Shown one piece after another: positions 46,850-59,055 of a stretch of DNA of 64,000 bases (the first letter of the stretch is position 1; each line of letters begins with the position of its first letter). The stretch is from Branchiostoma floridae. Lineage: Eukaryota; Chordata; Leptocardii; Amphioxiformes; Branchiostomatidae. Below the pieces are notes generated by a model. It had not been told where the DNA came from. It saw only the letters and a program-made list of their open reading frames with translations, and did no database searches. A program made the translations under genes and the position numbers. The stretch is taken from the NCBI RefSeq assembly GCF_000003815.2, contig NC_049984.1, positions 6,716,715 through 6,780,714 on the forward strand. The letters run 5' to 3'.

Positions 46850-49589
46850 CCTGACACTGTTAGTTCTCCGATGTGTGCATATAACGGCACAGTCCACTAT
46901 TTAATTCATTCACATTCGCGAAAACCTATACTGTACATCAAATACTGAGGAAAGCAAACAAATGATGCATTCTATTTCAAACTGTCCTTTCTACAATTAC
47001 GTATATCCACGTACAGCTCAAAATACATGACGTCTAACTTGATAGCAATGAAATTGGAAAAATAAATATCTTCTACAGCGTGACGGGTTAACTAAAGTGA
47101 TGAACACAAATACATATCGGATTAAGTAAAGTGAAAGACTTCACGACGTTAAGCTCTCAATGTAAGACATATGGCTGCACCAGACCGATCCGAAAACGGC
47201 CGTGGTATGATGAATTCTTGTTCGCCTGGTTCCAGCAAGGGTGTGCTCGCCTGCCAATCTTATATTCACACACACACATATGTATATCCTCATGAAAGAT
47301 GGTCCTGTTTTCCTTTTTCTCACTAAAGTCTAAATTGAAACTTTATCCCGCGCTATGACTCAGCCGATGGCCAATTTCTCGATAATTAAAGCACAGAAAC
47401 ATATTCTCCTCGGTCGTAAAGGGCACCATAAAATCTGTAGGCACCTAATGTCGATCGAACGAAACTTTTAATTGATACGCATTCGGATGTAGGGCGGGGA
47501 CCTGGGAGTCACTATAAGGCTAGGGAATGGAGTTGAAGTCAGCCCAGGGGCCCGCCACTACTTTCTTGTCTCAAATCTCATCTTCTAGCTTGAAATATGC
47601 TTTCCAGCATTGATATAACTTCATACAATGTCGACTTTTAAGCCTTGGATTACATACTTTGTAAAATTTGTGTTGTTTTGTCTGCTAGAATACCTTTAAT
47701 TACATTAAACATAAGACCTTTACATATTTGGTCCTTCACAAATGGCATCGCATTAACAAAGATGGACGCACATTTGCATTTGCTACCATCACAATTTATG
47801 GGGCAGTGTTAGATCTACATAAGCTGATATGCAGAATCAAATATTCTCTTCTCAATACACTAGAAAATGTAGAAATAGGTTACACGTTCGAGCGACTTTT
47901 CAAATCTCTGCAAAACGTATCTGCAGCAAGGTACGGGGGACGCTTCTTTCACCTGTGTGTAGGAATTTTAATTCTCCAGCTATAAAACGGCATTAATATC
48001 ATCGAATATGCTCAACTTCTCTAATTTCTTTTCAACGTGCTCCATACAATAGAATGACCATATAGCTATAGCTGGCGGCTAGGACTGAGCTTAGCAATGA
48101 GCTACCAAAAATCCGGCATGGTTCACTAAGAGTAGTATAGTAGTGATGGGACGGCATAAACTGATATCAAATTGTAGTCGTCCTCTCTTTTTATAACAGG
48201 TGTGACTGCAAATTTATTTTTTTACAAATCTGGGCCTATTTCAAAATACGTAGCTTCGACATGAAGCATCCTTGCGGGTATATGTGTGTGGGGACTAGGA
48301 GGCCTGTGCCACCTGTGTGTAGTAACACGACAGTCGTGAACAGGTCTCATCACCCAGAGTCCCAGCCCTGTCCGCGCGTCTCTAACTTCATCAACAGCCG
48401 CTTCCTTCCTCATCACGCGGCAGTAAAACCCGCCCCGTCAGCAGCGCGAAGTTTCCATTTTCACGAACCTCTCCTCATAAAGGGATCGCTAAATGACACG
48501 TTAGAGTTTACGGGGTCTTAATTCAAGCAGGAACCGGGCGCCCCTCGAAAATTCATCACCCGGCGATTAAAGAAAAGATATTCGCTCCATCTGCGGCGGA
48601 GCCGGAATATAATATATGGAAGGCTGCAAGTTTTCCCCTTTGTTGGCCGGGAATTCTTATCGGTTGTAATGCGTCATTTGATTGCATATCGACCATATTT
48701 GCGGGAGTGAGGGCGGGTGGCTGGTGTGGCGGGGCGCCTCTGCAGTTGCGCCGCCACCCGTGGAGGCCCGGAGAGCATAGCAGACGTACCGCGCGTGCCG
48801 CTACACGGCGTAATGCCGCGCGCACCGCTTTTAATTGACGCGGTGCTCCACATAGATATGAACACATAATCCACGCTCTGCTGCGCACAAAAACCCGTGC
48901 AAGCCACCGCCATGTTGCTTGCCTCGGCGCGCTGCACTTGTTCTCTCTTGCTCTTCTGCGTCCTGCACACTTTAGACTAGACCAGGTCACCGGATGTAGC
49001 CTCCTCCAGGCTCTTTCGGGTGCTGCTGAAAACATAGCAGTAGAAACTAGCTATGTACAATGCATGATTTGCCATGAGGAGTTAGCCTGTAAACGCTTCG
49101 GACCCTTTCTGGCTAAAATTCTCCTCCAGCAAATGACTCACTCTGATTAGCCTATTCATACTATATATCTTTCCAGCGACCGAGATGGTCACGGCGTATA
49201 AAGACTACGTCAAAATTAATGCCAACACAGCTCCTTTGCCCTTTCTTACATTGTTGAAGAAAGTTTATTCCGTCTTCATTCATTCACAAGACGAAAAAGC
49301 CCCGAAGACGTCCAGGTTCAAAAGTGTGGAAAATGGCCGTGATGTTTTCGAGCCGCCGAAGCGCGAGCTCTCATCTCCCTCTCTCTCCTAATATTGCCAC
49401 CGGCGTGGAAAGATAGTATTAGTATCTCCTCATGTACATCTCTCCGCATATAAAAACTGCCCCCATTGTAAATTCCTTTGCTGCAGTGGTAATGAGAATA
49501 TGGCATATGAATGACTGATGTTTCGGCGGCGAAGGCAAAAGGAGATCCCAGGCCCATCGCGGACCGGTGGGCCGGAGTGGCTCCCTCGG

Positions 49590-50650
49590 TATTGTCACCG
49601 GGCATATTTCATTGTCGATGTGGCGGGGATTAAAGAGAAAATCTGTCACATGTCGTGATGGGAGGTGGGACCGTCCCGCGGCGCTGCCGTGCGGTTCCGC
49701 GGATGACAACTTGTCGCGTTCAGGGGTTGGGGACGTGGACAGGCCCGCCGGCCGTATGGAAATGTCCGGATTAAAATTGAATGACTGTCGTGTGACGGCG
49801 TCGCGCGGCACCGATTCCTTCAGGTGACAACTTGTCGCGCTGTCATATTCCATTGCCAATGGCATTGTTTACAAATAAAATGTGTCATTCGCAGTCACCA
49901 TATGACTGTCGTGTGCCACAATCGTCCCTCGTCGCGCGGTCCTCAGAAACCCTCCGCGTCACAACTTGTCGCGTTATGGGGGTTGGGGACAACGACATAT
50001 TTCACAGCCAATTTAAAAGACATGTTTACAAATAAAGCGTGTCACACACACTGCGATGTGCTTTCGGGTAATAGACTGTCATGTGTCCCTGTCGTGTGCA
50101 TTGTCGCCTGGTCCTAACCCCTCCCGATGACAACTTGTCGGCAACAGCGACATGTTTTGATTTTATTGGCAATGGCCGCCTTTACAGGTAACTGTGTCAC
50201 TGTCGCAGCCATATATATTCGGATGAGACTACTAGTAATAATGTGGCGCTGTCGTCCCTTGTCGTGCGGTCCTCAGGGTGACAACTTGTCGCGATACGGG
50301 GTTGGGGACGGTGGGGACGATTTCTCTGCTGATATGACAGCCGTGTTTACAAATAAAGTGTGTCATAGTCACTGCCATGTGTGTGCAAGTAAGACTGTCG
50401 TGTGCCGCTGTCGCGCGTCCTACCCCCTCTGGGTGACAACCTGTCGCTTTGCGGGGTTGCCACCGGGGACAGGGACAAGCTCGCAGGTCCCGCGCATATC
50501 GACAATAGACATATTTCATTACTAATGTCGCGCTGGCGGCGCGGATCAGAAATTAAATGTCTCATATCTGCTGATGTCTCGCACAGCCGTGGGTGACAAT
50601 TTGTCGCGCGTTCGGGGACAGGGGACAGCGACAGGCCCGAACAAAGGACC
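49590..50650. repeat. Seven-copy diverged tandem array with palindromic core and forkhead-like sites
   Basis: GACAACTTGTCGCG or a one- to three-base variant starts at 49705, 49826, 49960, 50129, 50280, 50435 and 50595 (periods 121-169 bp). Around it each unit keeps parts of a common order: GACTGTCGTGTG, a TGTCGCGCGGTCCT-like block, the palindrome, GGGGTTGGGGAC, a CATATTTCATT-like block, then TGTTTACAAATAAA and GTGTCA. Units are diverged and CpG-rich. Open frames across it are by-products of the repeat. Confidence 0.8.
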
Positions 50651-52280
50651 GGGCGTGACACACAGGCGCATCCGGGCCGCGCCAAGTCACCCGACAACAA
50701 CCCAGAACCTCCATCCAACTTCCCATCAATAACGCGGGAACGCACTTCGCCATTCTCCCTCGCAATTTATGGGGAATTACCGCGCATATCCCGTGTACTT
50801 CTTCAATTATTACCCTTAGCCCATAATTAATGCACCTGTCACAGCGCGACCCCCCTGACCCCTGCTCCCTAGGCGCACCCCGTGGAATTGACATATGCCG
50901 GGATCAACTAAGGAACTGACCCCTCAGGTACAGAACAAATCAAGTTATTTCCACCCGCCTTAAGATTCGTGAGGCACATATGAAAAAGATCGGGGGGGGG
51001 GGGGGCTGTTCATATCTGTGAAAAGATTTTTTTGCGAAGTCCAGTTGGAAGGAGAGGGGGGGAGCGGTATGGGCCAGGGCGCAGCGCCGGGGGTGATCCA
51101 TCATTTTACTGCGTTAGCGCAGCCTTGCATGCATCTCATATACGATGGTCAAAATTTATTAATATTATAATAAAATAGATCCCGTACTTTCATTTATTGC
51201 CTGCGCGTTGACAAGGTAATTAATCAATTTAGAATCAAGAAAGTAGCCTAATTTCAGATTTCGATCTGATCTGTCAACGGCAACAGGACTCGGTCGGTAA
51301 TCGCAATATCGAGTCAAACATCGCATGATGCATTTTTATAATGGAGTTTTGGGCTCTTAAAAGCATAAAGAACCTGAGGTGAACAGAGATACCCCGAGAA
51401 TTTCAGACACATCTGTAGGAATTCCGCCGCCATCTTTGATATCCCATCAACTTCGCAAATCGCGCTGGCCCGAAAAAGCTTCCAGGACGTTTTCGAGTCG
51501 ACGTTTGGGTCCGAAAACGCCAAAAAGGTGGCGAAAAGGGGTGAAAAATCGTGATTTCTGGGTCTGGAGGAATGGAGGCTAGCGGGGACATTAGTATGCG
51601 AGGTCACTATCCCCTGTACTAGGTCTGATAATGGAGAGTGATGACTGGGAACAATTGTCGGACGGTTTAATATTTAATACTTGAGTCCAATTTGCGTTAT
51701 CCCGGTTTCGAACCGGTCCAATATTCTCCACGCTCGAGATATTTTTTCTGCACTCAAACATTCAAACAAAGAAAGAGCCGCTGAGATAACTTTGAATAAA
51801 GAGATTCCGGACCGCGTCTCTGTCTTAAGATTTTTACTTTCTTAAGTGCTACAGGTATACACACCAAGGTGAAGCATACAGATGTCTTCAGCATAACTAA
51901 GGGCATGTTAAGATGTCCACCCATTAAGCGAAAACGTACCATAAGACAAGAATAAGATAAGCTTAAATCAAGACATGGCGACGTTACCGTCTTGCGACCA
52001 TCCCATTTTTTAAGTGTTACAGGTGCAGCTAACACGTCAAGGTGTTGGCGTGAGGATGTCTTAAGGGCGGGTTGTTTAAGGATGCGTTGCGAGGTTCCTG
52101 TCCGTCCATTAAGCGCGGAGACGAAGGCGACCTCTGGCTTGCCCCCTCTCCGCGGCAGGCTCATTCCCACCCAGCGCATGCAACTGTTCATTTATGCTGA
52201 TACCGGGCTAATGACGCCCGGGCAGCGCTGCGTCTAAATGGATTAATCACGTCAAAATATGAATTCGCGCCCGATCGATC
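50651..52280. other. Non-coding stretch with G14 tract and a two-unit duplication
   Basis: It contains a run of 14 G at 50992-51005 and a diverged pair of blocks at about 51841 and 52009 (TTAAGTG(C/T)TACAGGT, then CAAGGTG and GATGTCTT), period 168 bp. Nothing coding is recognised. Confidence 0.5.
51421..51436 (-). promoter_or_regulatory. YY1-type AAGATGGCGGC site
   Basis: On the minus strand AAGATGGCGGCGG matches the strong YY1 consensus often found just downstream of transcription starts. It is in the orientation of the ZFHX gene, 35 kb upstream of coding exon 1. A short frame runs through it but has no recognisable homology. Confidence 0.3.
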
Positions 52281-52284
52281 GACG

Positions 52285-52910
52285 CTGCATCATATTTTGT
52301 TCTAAAAACTCGCTTTTAATGAAGGCGTGCGGCGCAGCAGGGCGTTCTGTTCGGGCGCCCTGGGCAAAAACTTGGACAAGTTGCGTGGGACCGTATGGCA
52401 TTACAATGTAGCAGGGTTCATTTGTTTCATAGCTGGAATGTGAAAGAAAAAACTTACACATTCAAAGTAACCATATTTTGTACTAAAAACTCGCTTTTAC
52501 TGAAGGCGTGAGGAGCAGAAGGGCGTTCTGTCCTAACGCCCTGAGCAAAAACCTTGACAAGTTGCACACGACATCAAAATGTAGTGGCAGGATTCATTAT
52601 TCAACTTCCGTCAGGTTCTCAGAATCATCAAATTATGTTCTAAACATTCGCTTTCCATACGACAAGGGACGCTTGGAGGAAACCTGGGAGCACTGCGGGC
52701 AGGTACGGGAACAGGACAGAAATCTCATTTCATGACTTTTCTGATGAGCCGTTCTTTTGAAGTCAATTTCATCAAATTATGATCTAAAAAATTCTCGTGT
52801 ATTGACGCCGTACATGCCCATTGCAGGGCGTTGGCCGGTTCAAAACTTGCTCCGGTGCTTTTACTGCGTCGGACATCAACCTAAGATGGTGAATTTCTTC
52901 ACATTTCAAT
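52285..52910. repeat. Tandem array, 4 units of 144-181 bp
   Basis: CATATTTTGTTCTAAAAACT-type anchors at 52291, 52472, 52629 and 52773 (the last two as CAAATTATG(T/A)TCTAAA). They are followed by CTCGCTTTTA(A/C)TGAAGGCGTG and GGGCGTT in the better copies and a C(A)AAAACTTG segment. Confidence 0.75.
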
Positions 52911-53884
52911 GTCAGAAGTATAATTGTATTTGGGGGCGCTGTTCGTTTACATCATAGCAATCCGGACAGGCGGCACTGCCTTATGGAAGAATGTATAATG
53001 TTCAAGTACGGACCGCGTCGGGCCGCACACACTGGGTTACTCACCATTGTGAAGGTCAGGCACTGGACACCAACCTCCAAGCAGACGTTTAGATTGTACA
53101 GTCATTTTTAGAACGCTTGTTTTGGACGCCTTTTTTGTATGGTCTATTGAAAAGCCTGCACCGCTGTAAAGTCGCGCACAAGGAGTGAGAACACTCCCAG
53201 ATATCGTTTGCACATTTCATAGTGCTTGTATGTGCACATTCTTATCTATATTATTTTGCTATGCTTGCTTTGTATTTACGTATCATCTCTCTGCTTTTCT
53301 GTTGGCGGCATGAACATAACTTAACGACGTGAGTGTATCGCCACTATGTTTTGAAAAAAGACAACAGCCAATACCATACGTGTCCTTGCAAAGCTAAGTA
53401 TTTGGAAGAAGTGAATATTTTAAGATACACTGGGTGCGAATGGCCGCTGTAGTTTCTTAAAGTAGAAAGAGATCATTTACGCTGTACAAAATAGACAAGA
53501 AGGCCAACAACTTCTTAGTTGCCATTGACAAGCTGCAAATGAAACTGACGTGACAGAAGGCCCGAAGTTCAATAAGAACGATTTAGCTACGTAACCGATG
53601 GAACTTCGCCAGTAGAACAAACAAGACTGGCTGATGTTCACCCTGTAGTGTCTCGTGCCACAGAGGGTAGCACGTTCTCTCCTGTTCTGTAGCAGCAAAT
53701 ACGTTTACAGGGAGGGACTGCTAGCCATATTTAGGCACCCGTCCTCGAACACATTCTATGTCCCTTCCGAAGGAGAAAGTGCAGCCCCAACCGAGATGCC
53801 CTCCCCGATATTGGCCTCACGTAGCCTCTTGATGTACAGCTATTTCTAGCATCTTACATGGCCAAGCCCTAAATACAATAACGC

Positions 53885-54013
53885 TGCTTTCTTGTGCTAA
53901 GTGAAGAAAGTTAGGACTGCCAATGAATGTCAGAGGAGAGTAACAAATATTACTAGTGACTTTCGATTCTCTCTCTTCTCTCTCTCTTCTCTCTCTCTCT
54001 CCATGTCTGTCTG

Positions 54014-54084
<71 letters not shown>

Positions 54085-54360
54085 CTGGATTATTCGCTGT
54101 CTTAGCAAACTCACGTAGTCTTACACTAACTGCACTAACGCTGTTTTCCTGTGTTAATTTCCAGTTCTAAGTGAAGAATATTGGTGGTGACCGTCTAAGA
54201 ATGAAAGATGATGAAATCTTTTGGCAACTCGTAGCCCTTCCTCCATATATTTCTACAATCGTACGCAGTGTAACCACTAACCACACTAACTCAGTTTCCG
54301 TGTGTTAATTCCTGGTGCTAAGTGAAGAATATCGGTGTCGACGGTTTTCTCGGTCCGTGC
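53885..54360. repeat. Diverged tandem units split by a CT microsatellite
   Basis: CTAAGTGAAGAA at about 53898, 54166 and 54317. The last two units share CTAAC...GTGTTAATT(T)CC and GAATAT(T/C)GGTG with a 151-bp period. The first interval is longer because of the CT tract. Confidence 0.65.
53970..54085 (+). repeat. (CT)n microsatellite, polypyrimidine tract
   Basis: A nearly pure (CT)n run, longest at about 54017-54077, flanked by interrupted CTCTT and CTGT units. It is homopyrimidine/homopurine, so able to form triplex DNA in principle. Confidence 0.9.
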
Positions 54361-54597
54361 GAGGCGCCTGTTTAATGAAGAGCACGGCTTGTTTCAAAGG
54401 TTGGCGGAGAGTCACGATGGAGCGGGTCTTGACGCTAACGAAGGACTACATGATTTCTCATTATGGACAGTGGCGTGCTCCCGGGTTGCACGGATGTCAG
54501 GCTTCCCTAACCTCTGTTCTAATGATCGGCCTGGATTCATCACGGAGCGGGAGGTAATGACTGCAGCGAGAGGAACGGGCGGAAGAAATACCTAGCC

Positions 54598-54960
54598 TGG
54601 AATCCAGGCTATTGCAAGGGCCTGCAAAATCACAGGCGATGATAGACACCTATAGTACCTTGGAGGCCCATTCTGTAGCTGCCGGAGAGACCGGCTACCA
54701 GGTTAGAATGACACGAATGAAAGGCACAGTTCTCACCTTTGGTTAAGCTAAAATCCAGGCTGTTTCCAGGGCCTACAAAATCACAGGCGAAGATATATAG
54801 ACGTCTAGAGTACCTCAACCCAGCCTGTAGCTGAAGGAGAGGCCTGTTACCAGGCTAAGAACAGACGGACGAAAGGCCGAGTTCTCGTGTTCGCTTAACC
54901 TGAAATCCAGGCTGTTCCCAGGGCGTACAAAATCACCACCGAGGAGTAATGACATTTAAG
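54598..54960. repeat. Tandem array, 2.4 units of about 151 bp
   Basis: AATCCAGGCT starts at 54601, 54752 and 54904. It is followed by CAGGGC/AAGGGC, G(C/T)ACAAAATCACAGG-like and, in the first two units, CTGTAGCTG..GGAGAG and TACCAGG(T/C)TA. Confidence 0.85.
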
Positions 54961-56860
54961 CACATTTAAGAGTGATCCAAACTGGAAACTTGAATTTCCA
55001 ATTCCCATAGAAATCTACTCTAATCTACTCTATACATCTCGAATCCGAGACCTGATTTTGAGGTAACACTGGATACCTCTAACGCTACGCAAACGCAGTG
55101 AACACGAAGAAATTGACAGGGATGTTAGAAATAAAGTACGTGACGTTGAAAACAATCGCACTTAAGAGTTGTTGAAATACTACTAAATGCAGTTTATAGA
55201 AAAAACACATTAGATTACAGAAAAAAAACAGACTTAAGTGTGTTTTTCTTACGTTTGTAGCTGATCTTGAGCGAAACACACCTGTCCCTGTTTGAAGTTC
55301 ACAACAGCGAGTGGTTATACCAGGTAGCACTTCGAAACAGTCTTAATATATTGAACCAAAATCCAACTAAAAACAGACCAAAGACAACAATCAATGTAAC
55401 TTTCGATGCAACTCTGTCTTTTTAACTTCAGTACACGCGAAAACCGGTCCTTCTTCCCGCCACAACTGGGCGTGACGCCATCACGAGGGAAGTGACGTCA
55501 TTTCAGCACCATGGACAGCGATGTCCGCACTTCGCCCTTACCATGAAAAGCGATGTACTCTTAGGGCATCGTTGTGCTTTTTGTTCTAACAATGATGAAA
55601 TGGTCTTGCTAGAATTACTTTTTTTTATTTCTGTTGATTATTTTTGCTTTGAAAAATCGCTTTGTAAGCTTTGGGTGATGACAAAGACAGCAAAAAGTCA
55701 AGCCAACATTTTTAGGTTTTTTGACTTCATACGCATGAAGCAGAAATGGACACAGGCTACATGTACTTAGAAACGCCATGTTTCAATGATTAACTTTCTT
55801 TTCAACTATTATTTATGTCATTTGAGTGTTGAAAATAGACAAGCAGAAAGGTACACCGTACAAGTGACGGTTTACGTTGCTATCTGTCATTCAAATACAT
55901 CGAAATGCCGAAATGCGGTACTGAATGCATGAAATCTCCGTCAAGGCCATGTATTGAGTACAGTATTTCACACCGAACCCTTCCCGCTTCTTTTGTGACA
56001 TTTCTCTTCTGTAAGTGTCAGCTCCTCAGCTCCTGTACCTGACCTAACTCTGACACAAAGCCTAAATGCATGGCAGGTGTTTCACATTTGTGATCCTTTT
56101 TCTGGACGTTAGAAATCCAAGAAATGCTCTTTTATTTTTGTTTTAGTTACTAATATGTTAGAGTTATTTAGACGATTGCATAAGAAAACCTTAAAAGCGG
56201 TCAGACAGTCTTTTGGTCAGCAGTAGACATCGTGAGTCATCAAATCAATCTATAGATAAATTTGTATCCATCATTAAGTAGGTACACAACTTGGAAAAGA
56301 TTACGCATCATAACAAATTTAATTAGTAATTATAGCAGAAAGTGGAGACCTTTTCAACAGTTTTCATGCGATTTGATTGTTTCAAAAAAATGAATTCGAA
56401 TTCTGGCTAGAGTATGTGCATCTGTATGTCATATTCCTTGTTTCATATATATGCATGCTTTTGGTCTGCACAATTAATTTATCTGAACAAACAAAGCTGA
56501 AGAACCTGACAAAGTATTGCTTCATTAAGTCATAAAGTGTGTGTGTGGGGGGGCGGACACATTGAAAAAGATGGGGAAAGTAATATTCAACTTTTCTAAA
56601 AGCAAATTATTGGCCTTTATATTTCCCACCAACATTGAACTGTCCTCGTGTGGCATGTCCATAAGTGCTATATCCTCTGCCATGGCGCTACGTGATCTAC
56701 GCAAAGCCAGGTTCGCAACGAGAGTGACGCTTACCCGACCGGCCTAAATCCGGAAAAAGGCGCTTTTTAAGGGATCCAACCCCCCTATGACCCAACACCT
56801 GACACAGAGCCAAGTACACAACATGAGAGATACTTTCATGATCCTCTTCTGTACGATGTA
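54961..56860. other. Non-coding stretch, no clear feature
   Basis: AT-rich. One full CRE-like TGACGTCA lies at about 55493. Nothing else is recognised. Confidence 0.5.
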
Positions 56861-56874
56861 AACCCGCCAGAAGT

Positions 56875-57870
56875 GACAGTTACAAAGTTGTAAACCCATG
56901 AGAAGGCCACTGGCACCCCTAAGGTCGAAGGGGTTGTACCTGGAGACTTCCTGCACTACAGTGGGTTTATACACTCAGGTGAGAAGGAGTCAAACTGTGA
57001 TGTAAGGGTTTAGAGACACCAAGAGAGCACTTGTTACTGTGTTTTATACCGCCGTAGTTACCCCCAGAGGCTGGGTGTGGAGGAATTGCAGATACGGTGT
57101 GGTGTGGGGATTTACACAGATCGGGAGAACGATTGTTACTGAGTCAAGCCCGTGAGAAGGCTGTGTGAAGAGGTTGTGGTATGAAACTTGCTGTTCTACA
57201 GCAGGTTTACAAACTCAGATGGAAGGGGTCACGTAAGGGTCTAGAGACATCAGAAGAGCAGAACCCCGGAGACCTCTAAGGTCGTTTCTGTGCAAAGAGC
57301 TGCAGTGAGAGACTTGGTGTTCTACATAGGGGTTACTCAGAGTCCAGTGGGAGGTCAAAAACCATCGTTTAACGGTTTAGAGAGATCAGGAGAGCGGTTG
57401 TAACTGAGTTATAAACCCCCGAGACCGATGTGGTCAGCACTAAGATCGGGTCTGTGCGGAGGGGCTGTGGTGAGAGATTTGGTTGGTCTACAACAAGTCT
57501 ACAGACTGAGCGCTGAGAAGAGAAAGGGTCACGTAAGGACCTAGAGACATCAGAGGAGCAGTGGTTACGAAGCTGTAAACCCCTGAGACCTCTAAGGTCG
57601 TTTCTGTGTAAAGGGCTATGGTGAGAGACTTGCTATTCTACAGAGGGTTTACTGAGAGTCCTGTGTTAGGTCAGACTATCGTTTAAGGGTTTGGAGAGAT
57701 CAGGAGAGCAGTTGTTACCGAGTTGTAACCCCCTGAAGCCGCTGTGGTTACCGCTAAGGTCTAGTCTATGTGGAGTGGTTGTAGTGATAGACTTGCACGG
57801 TTATACGGAAGGCTTTATACACTCAACGAAGAAGAGGTCAAACTATCGCGTGAGGGTTATGAAGAGATGG
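56875..57870. repeat. Tandem array, about 7 units of 100-165 bp
   Basis: The (A)GTTGTAAACCCC(T)GAGA-type anchor is at about 56886, 57039, 57141, 57259, 57406, 57570 and 57720. Shared blocks are CTAAGGTC, GTGAGAGACTTG, TCTACA(G)..GGTTTA and AGAGA(C/T)(A)TCAG(A)AGAGCA. Confidence 0.8.
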
Positions 57871-57917
57871 GGATCGCGGCTGCGGAGGGGTGTGTACATG
57901 CAACTAGTGACGCACAG

Positions 57918-58345
57918 TAAGGCAATCAGAGATGGCAGACTTCACCCCCTCGCCCAATTCAACTTGGATTTCTTACCCTAACAGTGAAACTATCGTGTGT
58001 TAGAAATCAAGAATAATGTAGAGGGTGTGTGTGTGTGTGCTACGCGCGAGGTACATCAAGGCAATCAGAGATGGCAGACTTCACCCCCTTACCCTCACTG
58101 CTTTGTGGCCCTTCCAGTCAAACTTCAAGCTTCAAGAGATCAATGATGCCGTGGTGTGTGGGGATGTACGTGCTACTTTTGGTAGGCTGTACAAAAGAAT
58201 AGAGAGGTTACTGGGCGCGTGAAATAGCCAGAATGTCTGACTTTCCATGGATCACACAAGCGGTAAAGCACAACATGACGTAAAACAGAGATAGCAGACT
58301 TCAACCCCCTACCCATATTGATTTGTGGCCCTTCTACTGTCCCAC
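57918..58345. repeat. Three copies of a roughly 32-70-bp block
   Basis: AAGGCAATCAGAGATGGCAG is identical at 57919 and 58058, and a diverged TAAAACAGAGATAGCAGACT is at about 58281. All continue into TTCA(C/A)CCCCCT. The second and third also share TTTGTGGCCCTTC(C/T)A. Confidence 0.85.
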
Positions 58346-58569
58346 AGACAGACTAAGGATATATTGATATATGATTATATGTTTACATTGGGAATCGTTG
58401 AAGTAAATATCCACACACACACATCTACATACGCAAGTGCACAAACACACACACACACACAGATGCATTAAGAAAGATATGGGATAAAATCATCAACCAC
58501 TTGGGGTGGGGGTAACAATATAATAAACGCCAGGTAGTCAGAGCATGCTTCATAATGTGTTAACATAAC

Positions 58570-59055
58570 TAGCAGTTTTTTTTCTCGCGGTGCGCGTTTT
58601 TTTCCTCCGCTGGCTTAGCCACAAAGCAAACTTGATCCAAACATTCACTCGCGTTGGAACACCCTTTCAGTACTACGGACAGCGGCGCTAGCCCTGCGGC
58701 GGTCCCGGTTAGGGACGCTATCTCCGCCGGGATCCCGCTAATGAAGACATCCCGCTTCATCTAACGGGGAGAGTCCGAGATCGCACCGGGGAGAACCGCT
58801 CCTAATTCCCGCCGCTTGAGAGGATTTTCCACGGTATCGTCTGCCCGATCGATCGGCACTCCTCCGGGACGCTGTTAAACGATAGCCCGGAATTGAGTCG
58901 ATTGAATTTTTCTTGTCGAGGGAACTTTGTCGGCCTTGTGCCCCAGCTTGTGGAGCATACCGATGCGTGCGCGCTAGTGGAAGGGTTGGCGATGGAGAGA
59001 GGAAAGAGACTCCTGTTATTGGTAATCGCATAATTTTGTTAGCTAAAATGTTCAT
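58570..59055. promoter_or_regulatory. GC-richer island, candidate conserved non-coding block
   Basis: CpG-rich sequence within AT-rich flanks, with TTAATTC-like and GATCGATCG cores and no coding homology. Function inferred. Confidence 0.25.

Noticed and set aside
49419-50894. Long open frames (up to about 148 codons) on both strands across 49.4-50.9 kb
   Set aside because: They arise from GC-rich tandem units; the repeated peptides change frame between units and match no family.
51314-51607. 97-codon minus-strand frame with an ATGGCGGC start-like motif
   Set aside because: No domain is recognised and frames overlap; the motif alone does not make a gene. Kept only as a possible promoter mark.
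53901-54170. 89-codon frame with a long Leu-Ser run resembling a membrane segment
   Set aside because: It is the translation of the CT microsatellite.
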